From Hippopus hippopus (Eukaryota > Mollusca > Bivalvia > Cardiida > Cardiidae), in NCBI GenBank assembly GCA_946811185.2, contig OX328101.1, positions 32,286,122-32,350,121 on the forward strand: a DNA stretch of 64,000 nucleotides, read 5' to 3'. Of the stretch, positions 56,909 through 63,868 are shown in pieces (position 1 is the first letter of the stretch; every line of letters begins with the position of its first letter). The position numbers and the translations under genes were made by a program. The notes below the pieces were generated by a model that was not told the origin of the DNA, did not search any database, and saw only the letters and a list, made by a program, of their open reading frames with translations.

Positions 56909-57321
56909 GATTTCTTGAAATGAAGGACACAGTGAAAATCGTTCGAATTCAAATCAATCGGTTTTAAATCTTCGCCTTTTAACGACAGCCTAATAGTGTT
57001 AAATTTCTTGACACTCACGGGTCTATAACGTCGATGAAGACATTCCGTAAATTTAAATTTCTTGTATCTTGTTTCGATTTCTATATTGGTGAGAACGGGT
57101 TGTAACTTATTCCTGACAAACGTTTCCTCTATAATGTCACAATTCAAATACAACCGCTTACTTTGAGGTGTAAAGTCGCAGGTCAATGACGATTCTACCA
57201 GAGCACATAACCAACTTCCTTCTAAAATATAGTCCTTAGAAAACTGGAACAAGAAATCTGCGTTATTCTTACGTATATCGATAGATTCTGCGGAATTTAA
57301 ATACAAGTAAAACTCTGTCAT
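56896..57321 (-). CDS. Minor capsid (penton-type) protein, single jelly-roll
   Basis: 141 residues. Short beta-strand-rich protein with the layout of Polinton minor capsid proteins: EFYLYLNSAES at the start, ILEGSWLCALVESSL (about 33-47), LYLNCDIIEETFV (about 57-69) and HCVLHFKKS at the end. It would form capsid vertices together with the major capsid protein encoded downstream. It overlaps the upstream gene by four bases (ATGA) and the downstream gene by 13. No break is seen. Confidence 0.82.
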   Translation of the reverse strand: MTEFYLYLNSAESIDIRKNNADFLFQFSKDYILEGSWLCALVESSLTCDFTPQSKRLYLNCDIIEETFVRNKLQPVLTNIEIETRYKKFKFTECLHRRYRPVSVKKFNTIRLSLKGEDLKPIDLNSNDFHCVLHFKKSWVP

Positions 57322-57689
57322 TCTTCTCTCCTTGTTCTCAATTGGTCTAGTATAGTAGGAATGAGATAAACTGGGCGTAATAAAATGGGTATAAATGAAT
57401 GAAATCGTCGAAGTAAAGTCTTCTTACGGGTTGATGAAACGTTATTTGAGCATAGTGTGCGTAACAATAGTCTCCTTCTTTCAAAAACTTGAACATCTCT
57501 TCTCATTGGATTAATGACTCCATTAAGTATACGTTTTGCCACCTCGATGATAGCCTTTAGTTGACGATTCGTTAAATTCTGCAGTAAATTCTTCCTTACC
57601 GTTGTTTCGGTCTCTTGTAGGTGAAGTAAATAAGCGATTTGTAAATAGACTGTAGAGTGTTCCATGATTGAATCGGTTAAAATACTCAT
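57318..57689 (-). CDS. Small basic Polinton protein, copy 2
   Basis: 123 residues, paralogous to 54656-54979: both have the hydrophobic HxxxL start, TT-x-R-K-LL-x-x-(L/I)T-x-x-QL-(K/R)-A core and a basic helical second half. Gene overlaps are four bases at both ends (ATGA at 57686-57689 and 57318-57321). CGTAAGAA lies three bases before the ATG. It has extra N-terminal residues (MSILTDSIMEH) relative to copy 1; an internal Met at residue 9 could be the start. Confidence 0.75.
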   Translation of the reverse strand: MSILTDSIMEHSTVYLQIAYLLHLQETETTVRKNLLQNLTNRQLKAIIEVAKRILNGVINPMRRDVQVFERRRLLLRTLCSNNVSSTRKKTLLRRFHSFIPILLRPVYLIPTILDQLRTRREE

Positions 57690-58249
57690 TCCTTCTTACG
57701 CGTATAGAGTTCGAGTTCAATTAGTGTGGGACAAACAATCTCGTCCTCTTTTTGTGAAGAGGTTACACCCGTTATGACCACTTTCCCTGTATGAAAACAA
57801 CAAAAATGCACCCCTTCCCTTTTAAAGTTAAGAGAAGGAAATAACTGGGGTTCGTATACGACATCTTTATCGACAGACAAACGCTTCAAATCCAAATCCG
57901 AACTGAGGGTATGGCTCATAGACATGGTTAAAAGTTTCACGTCCGATAAATTCACTGGATATCCACAATTCTGTATCAGTCTCGCATATTTCCGTATTCG
58001 TTCGTACCCCTCTCTTTTACTCGAAACTTTGCCGTTACAGTTGATAATACCGTTAGAAAACACTAAACAGTTTCCTCCAGCTTTTCTGTGTTGCCATATC
58101 AGTCCGGGAAATCGTGCTGGATCATACCGTACATTCGTTATTTTGGAGCAGAGTTGTCTTAAATCAATAGGACAGTTGAGTTGAGCGCTGTAAAGCACGT
58201 TTGTGATGATCATGATCGTTTGACTGTCTAGACATAAATGATAGAACAT
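57686..58249 (-). CDS. TATA-binding-protein homologue encoded by the Polinton
   Basis: 187 residues, almost entirely a TBP core fold of two direct repeats. Repeat 1 has ITNVLYSAQLNCPIDL (15-30), YDPARFPGLI (42-51), LVFSNG (62-67), C-N-G-K (71-74) and RKYARLIQNCGY (86-97). Repeat 2 has VVYEPQLFPSL (130-140) and CCFHTGKVVITG (150-161). The four phenylalanines that kink DNA in TBPs are conserved as F47, F64, F137 and F152. The second repeat is shorter than in cellular TBP, ending soon after TSSQKEDEI. A TATA box lies 17-25 bases before the first ATG, so the start may be Met13, which falls exactly at the core. It would bind TATA promoters of the element, bypassing or redirecting host initiation (inference). 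It overlaps the next gene by four bases. No introns, consistent with viral style. Confidence 0.85.
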   Translation of the reverse strand: MFYHLCLDSQTIMIITNVLYSAQLNCPIDLRQLCSKITNVRYDPARFPGLIWQHRKAGGNCLVFSNGIINCNGKVSSKREGYERIRKYARLIQNCGYPVNLSDVKLLTMSMSHTLSSDLDLKRLSVDKDVVYEPQLFPSLNFKREGVHFCCFHTGKVVITGVTSSQKEDEIVCPTLIELELYTRKKE

Positions 58250-58265
58250 TGCTAGTTTTCAGCCT

Positions 58266-58274
58266 CTTTTTATA
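58266..58274 (-). promoter_or_regulatory. TATA box before the TBP-homologue gene
   Basis: TATAAAAAG on the minus strand, in the 36-base gap between the integrase stop and the TBP-homologue ATG. If used, initiation about 30 bases on would fall after the first ATG and before Met13 (codon at 58213). Confidence 0.6.
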
Positions 58275-58285
58275 TTCTCGGTTGT

Positions 58286-59398
58286 TTACGAGTATTGCTT
58301 AATATCAGTTTCCGGTATCCAGCTGTCATACTTTTTTGGCCAGTGTAACCAGCGCACCAGGACTTCCTGTTTCTTATTGCGTGTCCTTCTTTTCAAAATT
58401 TTTTCGATGCTAAAGTCGGTACCGTCGTCAACGTTTATGGCTTGTAATTCTTGTTCGTAAAATGTACCATCAATTTCATCGTTGTCCCAGTCTACTAACG
58501 TGTAAATTGGAAGTCCTTGTCTTTTGAAACGTGATCTGATTTTGAAAATCTCCCCTGTCCATTTTTGCGAGTATTCTCTGTCAAATACGGACCTGATGTG
58601 TGACAATCGTACAGTCTGGCCGATTTTATATTTGAATTTTTTTATAACGGGCTTTTCCCCTTTGCTTCCTTTGGTTCTAATGAGATACTGTTGAAGACGA
58701 CTTTCCCCTTCATTTTTCACGGAAATTGCTGCTGGGTTTTCTCCAAGACTCCTGTGGTGAGTGTGATTGTAACTATGTACAAAATCCTGTAAAATGTCAA
58801 TGTATCTACTAGTTCTGTTTTTGAGCAGGTATCGAAAAATCTTGTGTTTTAGCGTTTTAATAACTCTTTCCGCGTAATTTGCTTTTGTTTCCGTATTATA
58901 TGCGTACATATGATGTATACTTTGACTATTTAAATATTTATTTACTTCTTTACTTCTAAATTCCATTCCTCTGTCCGTACGAATTGTGTTTGGCTTTTTG
59001 GGGCCTGTCAGTATACGTTTCAATGCCATGACTACATCAGCGCCTCGCTTACTCTTAACAGGTTGAGCATAAAGAAAACGAGAAAATACATCGATAACAA
59101 TCAAAATGTATTTCACACCTTCGTTATGCTTCTGTAAATTGGCCATGTCCATAAGATCCATGTCCCATTGACAGTCGATGCCATTTACAATCACCCTGGA
59201 ACGTTTAAAGCGGCGTCTAGCACCCCTGGTCAGAGAATACGCTTCTTGATTCTGCAACCATTGGCGTATTCTGTGCCTGCCAATTTTGTATTTACCCTCG
59301 TCTTTAACATGTTGATAGAGTTTTTCAGGACCACCATAGCTAGCGGGAGATTTTAAGTCAAAATACAAAGAAGACAAATATTGTTGCCAGTCAGACAT
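58286..59398 (-). CDS. Retroviral-type integrase with C-terminal chromodomain
   Basis: 370 residues. The catalytic triad is D81 (in DMDLMDM), D142 (TDRGMEF) and E177 (NYAERVIKTLK), with 34 residues between the last two. The N-terminal zinc-finger-like part is short. After the core comes a YKIGQTVRLSH region and a chromodomain at about 327-370 (FSIEKILKRR, VRWLHWPKKYDSWIPE), which may steer insertion by binding modified histone H3 (known for such fusions; inference here). It catalyses insertion of the element with 6-bp duplications. The frame is intact. A near-match to CGTAAGAA lies 30 bases upstream. Confidence 0.95.
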   Translation of the reverse strand: MSDWQQYLSSLYFDLKSPASYGGPEKLYQHVKDEGKYKIGRHRIRQWLQNQEAYSLTRGARRRFKRSRVIVNGIDCQWDMDLMDMANLQKHNEGVKYILIVIDVFSRFLYAQPVKSKRGADVVMALKRILTGPKKPNTIRTDRGMEFRSKEVNKYLNSQSIHHMYAYNTETKANYAERVIKTLKHKIFRYLLKNRTSRYIDILQDFVHSYNHTHHRSLGENPAAISVKNEGESRLQQYLIRTKGSKGEKPVIKKFKYKIGQTVRLSHIRSVFDREYSQKWTGEIFKIRSRFKRQGLPIYTLVDWDNDEIDGTFYEQELQAINVDDGTDFSIEKILKRRTRNKKQEVLVRWLHWPKKYDSWIPETDIKQYS

Positions 59399-59763
59399 GT
59401 TTATTTATTACATAGACATCCATACATTCTTACTACATCAAATAGAAATAGTAAATAGAGAGGTTTCTTTCGTTTTCTATATACAAGCCAACGAGCCTTT
59501 CAACACCCTCCGCGGCGTCTCTTCGCAATTGTCTGTATTTCAACCACAATTCGAAGTCATTCATTGTTGTCACAAATATAAGAATGAGTCCGAACATGTT
59601 CACATCGGTTTTAGAAAAAGGCTGAATTCAAAGCACTCCAGTTATATGTAGAACCGTCACGGGACAATCTTCCATTGGTAACAGACGCGTTTCGTTGTGT
59701 ATCACACCTTGAAGTGATTTGACTCGTGTATCCCGTCATTTTCAAATATATACAGGACGGAGA

Positions 59764-60000
59764 CTATTTCTCGTGCTCTTCCCAAGGATCGTCCTTTTCC
59801 TCCCATGACATTATGTTGACACCACAGGCAAAACACGTCACTTTATCCGCAGTACCGGTGTAAAAGAAGCCCGCTTTTGCTAATGACCATTTCTCAGGCT
59901 TTATTTGCTTCGACCAGTGCTCATACGTTTGTAGTCTATCTTCACATAACATCAAGGCTGGCTTCGAATGTGCAGTCACTTTTGTAGAATCTTTGAACAT
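59764..60000 (-). CDS. BIR-domain (IAP-type) protein, cut short by a stop codon
   Basis: 78 residues, mostly one baculoviral IAP repeat: R22, TYEHWS (25-30), LAKAGFFYTG (40-49), zinc ligands C56 and C59 (CFAC), W66, DDP (70-72) and H76. The fourth zinc ligand, a Cys expected about seven residues after the His, is missing because TAG (59764-59766) ends the frame two codons after H76. The same frame stays open beyond the stop down to 59610, and a Cys codon occurs exactly seven residues after H76, so this looks like a recent nonsense mutation or a read-through site rather than a natural end. IAPs block caspases; in a virus-like element that would delay host cell death (inference). No second BIR or RING is seen. 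Confidence 0.8.
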   Translation of the reverse strand: MFKDSTKVTAHSKPALMLCEDRLQTYEHWSKQIKPEKWSLAKAGFFYTGTADKVTCFACGVNIMSWEEKDDPWEEHEK

Positions 60001-60042
60001 GGTGCTTATTAATGTGATGTTAATTCTGTCAATCGCGCCTAT

Positions 60043-60522
60043 TTACCAGTTTCCGTTATCGTTAGGGTTACATTCAGAACACCGCAACGCCCCTAACTGG
60101 TTCATATGATCAAGGTAACAGGGAATGACAGCGTCCAACTCGGGTAGATTCCTACCAATCTCTGACACGTGTTTTTTAAGAGAGTTATATTCAGCGGGTC
60201 TTAAGCAGATACCCTTTTTGGTCGGTACCACTTCATTGTCTGGTTTCCAATACTGTCTTATATCTACACAAACGCTGTTTTCACCGATACTGCAATAAAC
60301 GTTTCCTCCTAGGTGAGCGCTGTATGCTTTTTTACCGTGTAATGCTTGATCAACAAACTCAGAGGCATCTACCAAATTCTTCCATCTCATAAGCGTAAGA
60401 CTAATGCCTTTCTTAGTAGGTATGTCTTCCTGCCATTCCCTGATATCGACTCTCAGTTCACCCCTCCATTCACTGACCTGTACGTAGCGTTCGTTACCGA
60501 GACTAAATTTACATCTAACCAT
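60043..60522 (-). CDS. Protein with two PC4 (p15) coactivator domains
   Basis: 159 residues. Domain 1 (about 6-52) has RYVQVSEWRGELRVDIREW and PTKKGISLTLMRW; domain 2 (about 70-118) has VDIRQYW and PTKKGICLRPAEY. Both carry the beta-ridge and Lys-rich signature of the PC4 ssDNA-binding and coactivator fold; cellular PC4 normally has one domain and dimerises, so a tandem version could be a single-chain dimer (inference). A C-terminal CSEC pair is present. It is the outermost gene of the minus strand, with a weak TATA (60578-60584) about 55 bases upstream, and ends 43 bases before the BIR gene. Likely roles are ssDNA binding during protein-primed replication or transcription with the element's TBP. 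Confidence 0.85.
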   Translation of the reverse strand: MVRCKFSLGNERYVQVSEWRGELRVDIREWQEDIPTKKGISLTLMRWKNLVDASEFVDQALHGKKAYSAHLGGNVYCSIGENSVCVDIRQYWKPDNEVVPTKKGICLRPAEYNSLKKHVSEIGRNLPELDAVIPCYLDHMNQLGALRCSECNPNDNGNW

Positions 60523-60577
60523 GTTGCTGATTCGAGTGTCAAAACTCTTATGACTCCAAACACGAAATTCAGCTTTC

Positions 60578-60584
60578 TAATATA
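60578..60584 (-). promoter_or_regulatory. TATA-like element before the PC4/BIR genes
   Basis: Minus strand TATATTA, about 55 bases before the PC4-gene ATG, comparable in spacing to the polymerase TATA box. Confidence 0.4.
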
Positions 60585-60643
60585 GTCACAAAGTCTCTTC
60601 TGATTGGTCAGTTTGTTTTTTCCATCTGACCAATTGATTATTC

Positions 60644-61706
60644 GCTTTGTCTGAATTTTTGCAGACGATATTATACAATCGCGCCAGACATCACGCATTT
60701 TAATCAGCGGAAAGCGACCTATTTTGTAAGAATATCGACATTTTCTCATGCATTTTTAATGAGAGGCGAATGCTTTGTCTGAATTTTTGCAGACGATATT
60801 ATACAATCGCGCCAGACATCACGTGGAAGAGTGTCGACATTTCTCAAACATTAAATCATTTTGATATGCGACTCTGTCAGGAGAGTATCGAAAGGTCTCA
60901 TGAATTATAAAAAAAAAAAAATCAGAATTTCTAAGAAAGCTAATGATCAAACCAACAGGGAATTTTATATTATGCCACCGCTATTTGGGGATCGTAGTAA
61001 GTTTTTCGCAAACTTTTCCATGTAGAAGCGAGGACCTAAAAGCTGAGCTCTTAAATAGCTAGCGTGCAGGACTTGAGATGGGTCGTGGCTTCGATCCCTG
61101 GCTAGGTCGAGGACTGAAAATTGTGAAACCATTTATTTCTCTACCACAGCTGACCGTAATAATGGTTATGTGAGACAGCAGTCAGTGACTTGGAAAGAAA
61201 ATGATGCCCTGGTAAAAGATACTGCTGGAAAGCATGTATAGGTGCACTGGCCGCAGCGACTTAAGTGCAACAAAAATGTTGAAAACGGCGTTAAACACCA
61301 TACGATTTTATTCATTAAAGTCAATACAAAACCTAGACTTTGAATGGTAAGGGGGGTAAAAGCGTTCACAGACAAAAGCATTTTTAGTAGAGCAACCTCT
61401 TTGAGAGAAAGTTCTCATGCATTTTCAATGGCGAATGCTTTGGCTGAATTTTCGGTTCTATACAATCGGGCGCCGGCCTGATCGGTCAAAACGCGCCAAA
61501 ACACGCTTGGAATTGTCATCTAGCCTCGGCAGGTGGGAGGCAACGAAAGCCAGACAAAAGGTATGCAAGATTACGTCATATTGCCACAGACAGTCTGACC
61601 TCCAACAGACAAAGGCCTCTAACAATAGTCTGAACTGTCAAAGACAAAGGCCTGGCCCCTATAGTGCCGCAGGCAATTTGACCTGCATAGTGCCATAATT
61701 ACTACT
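60644..61706 (-). repeat. Polinton right terminal inverted repeat
   Basis: 1,063 bp, inverse of 44174-45235. It includes about 1.7 units of the 128-bp repeat at its inner edge and the SINE at 61030-61310, and ends CCATAATTACTACT followed by the target duplication. Confidence 0.92.
61030..61310 (+). mobile_element. SINE copy inside the right TIR
   Basis: TCGTGGCTTCGATCCCTGGC (box-B-like) followed by the SINE body and GTTGAAAACGGCGTTAAACA; mirror image of 44572-44850 and relative of 62606-62931. The head is degenerate. Confidence 0.75.
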
Positions 61707-61712
61707 ATTATT
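61707..61712. repeat. Polinton target-site duplication, right (ATTATT)
   Basis: Direct repeat of 44168-44173 immediately after the terminal ACTACT. Confidence 0.9.
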
Positions 61713-62113
61713 TCTCCATCTTTGGAGAATTATGATTTTTTTTTACTATGGTTTTTAACACTTTAACACTTCTACATTATTTCACTTGTAGATCTGTCAA
61801 TGGCGGCATGTTTTTCCTTGAGTTTCTTTAAAATGAAAGTGCGTATATCTAGATCGCCAAAATCAGATTATTTGTGGCTTTCCTTTTTCACCCAACCTGC
61901 TTTCCTACACGTCCATCGTTGAAACAGTAATCAATGTAGAGAGAGGAATGAATTCTGTCGCAATGACTAGATCTATCATCAGTCCTAGGATAGAAATTTG
62001 CTGAGTTATCAGATAGATCTCCAACTTAGGGTAAAAAAACCCCAAACTTTTAGATCTATCAACAAGCTTCTAACGTAATAACATTTGAATAAATATATTT
62101 GAGCCATGTTGCT
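61713..62113. other. Noncoding flank right of the Polinton
   Basis: Nothing recognised beyond AT-rich unique sequence. Confidence 0.4.
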
Positions 62114-62342
62114 TTAACCCTTTCCCAAACAATCCCTGGTTTTTACGGGTCAGGAATAGAAGCCTTTTGAAAACATTTTGGGAAAAGGAGAAAATGCTGG
62201 TAACCAGCATTTTCTCCTTTTCCCACAATGTCTTCTACCCTATCATATAGAAAAATCATCTTTTTAGCAACTGTTAATTTGTCATCTGCAAAATGCTTTC
62301 AATTTGGTCTGGTCCAAAATTTGCCGTTTGGGAAAGGGTTAA
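62114..62342. mobile_element. Palindromic MITE M1, near-intact
   Basis: Perfect 17-bp inverted ends TTAACCCTTTCCCAAAC and GTTTGGGAAAGGGTTAA, with TTAA at both edges, and a long central palindrome (about 62180-62223, GGAAAAGGAGAAAATGCTGG and complement). This is the best example of the family here. Confidence 0.75.
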
Positions 62343-62560
62343 AAGAGGTTTAAATGCATCTTCGTGAAGCATGATACCAAGAAAGTCATCACATAATTAT
62401 AGATCCATATAATCCATTTTTTTATGATAACTGAGGCATGCATACTGGTCCTTTAACCTGCAGAAATTTGATCCAGGTCAGCCTGCGCAGACTGCACAGG
62501 TAGACCTAAGTCGATAGTTTTTGCGAAACCATTAAGCCCCCTTTTCACGGATCATAAATC
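62343..62560. mobile_element. MITE M4, left end lost
   Basis: AAAAGAGGTTTAAATGCATC, core GTCAGCCTGCGCAGACTGCA and right end TTAAGCCCCCTTTTCACGGA; its left end abuts the M1 element, so one disrupted the other. Confidence 0.55.
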
Positions 62561-62605
62561 CGACTCTCTCTGTAAATGAAATTTTGAAACAGTCAAAAAA
62601 CTAGT

Positions 62606-62931
62606 TGCCGAGCCCTGGTAACGCAGTCGGTAGCGTATAGGACTCAAGAACAGGGAGTCGCTTGTTCGATCCCCGCTTGGCCAATTTCTTTCCAAGGACT
62701 GATGATAGTCATTGCGACAGGATTCATTCCTCTCTCACCGCTGATTATTGCTTCGACGATGGTTATGTGGGAAAGCAGTCAGTGGCTTGGAAAGAAAATT
62801 GTGCAGAATACTGGTAAAAGAAACTCCAGGAAAGCATGGATATGTGCACTGGCCGCCGTGATATTATAACTGAAATAATGTTGAAAACGGCGTTAAACGC
62901 CATACAATCAATCAATCAATAATCAAAACAC
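62606..62931 (+). mobile_element. tRNA-derived SINE, full-length copy
   Basis: The head (about 62607-62685) has box-A-like TGGTAACGCAGTCGG and box-B-like TTGTTCGATCCCCGC. The body includes CTCTCTCACCGCTGATTATT and GCAGTCAGTGGCTTGGAAAG. The tail is GTTGAAAACGGCGTTAAACG then an (AATC)n run. Relatives lie at 27286-27482 and in both Polinton TIRs. Confidence 0.75.
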
Positions 62932-63319
62932 TACGTTAGTCATGATTTCTTCGACACAATATTTTCCGCGAGAAACCGACTCGTGCATGCCGTAAAAATA
63001 GTATGATTAATGACGTCATCATTTGCTAGCATAGACCATTGCGTATATTTATACAAAAATAGACGTTTAATAAGCTGAAAGTAAAGAGGAAATTAGATAA
63101 TCTGTATTCATTCAACTGACGATGATTTTTAAGTTATCACCAGATCAGTTAATAATTATTGTCATTTTTGACCAATCAGGTAATTGTGCGAAAGATTGTG
63201 ATACTGTAAAGCTGTGCGACCAACCGGAAGACACTCAACTTTTAGTCATCCCCTTCTAGATTTATTTTATTTTTAAAAATCTAGAACGGTGTTACCACAA
63301 AACGAGCTTCGCTCGTTAT
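62932..63319. other. Noncoding
   Basis: Unique AT-rich sequence with no recognised feature. Confidence 0.4.
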
Positions 63320-63640
63320 GAAGGTCATAGAGGCTCAAAGAGGTTTTTAAATTAGAGTACCATCAGCATTTATGAAGGTCAAGAGGCTCAAACAGATTAT
63401 TAGAAAAACATATATGAAGGTAGTTAAGGCGCAAAGAGGTTCTATGATAAGATAGTGCCATCAGCATTTATGAAGACCATAGAGAAGAGATTTCTGGTTA
63501 TCCTACCATTAACATGTATGAGGGACATAGAGACTTGGATATTTTCTTCATTCATCATGATCAACCATCAACACACATGAATAATAGATATTATTAAGGA
63601 TTTTTTATTAGAATACCATCAATATATGAAAACCATTTAA
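63320..63640. repeat. Degenerate satellite, relative of 42750-43950
   Basis: Units with GAGGCTCAAAGAGGTTTTTA, TTAGAGTACCATCAGCATTT and ATGAAGGTCA at a period of about 60 bases. Confidence 0.6.
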
Positions 63641-63810
63641 GGGTTGACGGCATATTTTTGTGTTGCCATTGAGAAATAATGCACGTAAAGTGCACGTAAT
63701 GAGGCAATTGCATTTTATTTCTCGATGCCAACACAACAATATGCATTCAACCCTTGTAATTGAACTAGCTGTTCACTTTCAAGAATCAATTTTCGAAAAT
63801 GATACAGAAA

Positions 63811-63831
63811 ACAACAACAACAACAACAACA
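63811..63831. repeat. (AAC)n microsatellite
   Basis: Seven consecutive ACA/AAC triplets. Confidence 0.85.
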
Positions 63832-63868
63832 AAAGACGGACAAATACGGGTAGATCTATGTCTAAAAT

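Larger units (their letters stand above)
44174..61706. mobile_element. Complete Polinton/Maverick (adintovirus-like) element, 17.5 kb
   Basis: The boundaries are set by inverted termini AGTAGTAATTATGGCACTAT and its complement, with a perfect ATTATT target duplication outside. Inside are the hallmark genes: protein-primed family B polymerase, retroviral-type integrase with chromodomain, FtsK/HerA-type packaging ATPase, double-jelly-roll major capsid and minor capsid proteins. The two gene blocks converge at about 55.2 kb. Accessory genes are a HExxH metallopeptidase, a TBP homologue, a BIR gene and a double PC4 protein. The near-identity of the terminal repeats argues for recent insertion or recent homogenisation. 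The polymerase frame offset and the stop in the BIR gene suggest this copy is no longer fully competent. Confidence 0.95.

Noticed and set aside
59397..59651. 84-codon plus-strand open frame between integrase and BIR genes
   Set aside because: It lies opposite the open extension of the BIR frame and has no recognisable features.
62606..62685. Functional tRNA gene
   Set aside because: The tRNA-like segment is the head of a SINE with a characteristic body and tail; box A is degenerate.
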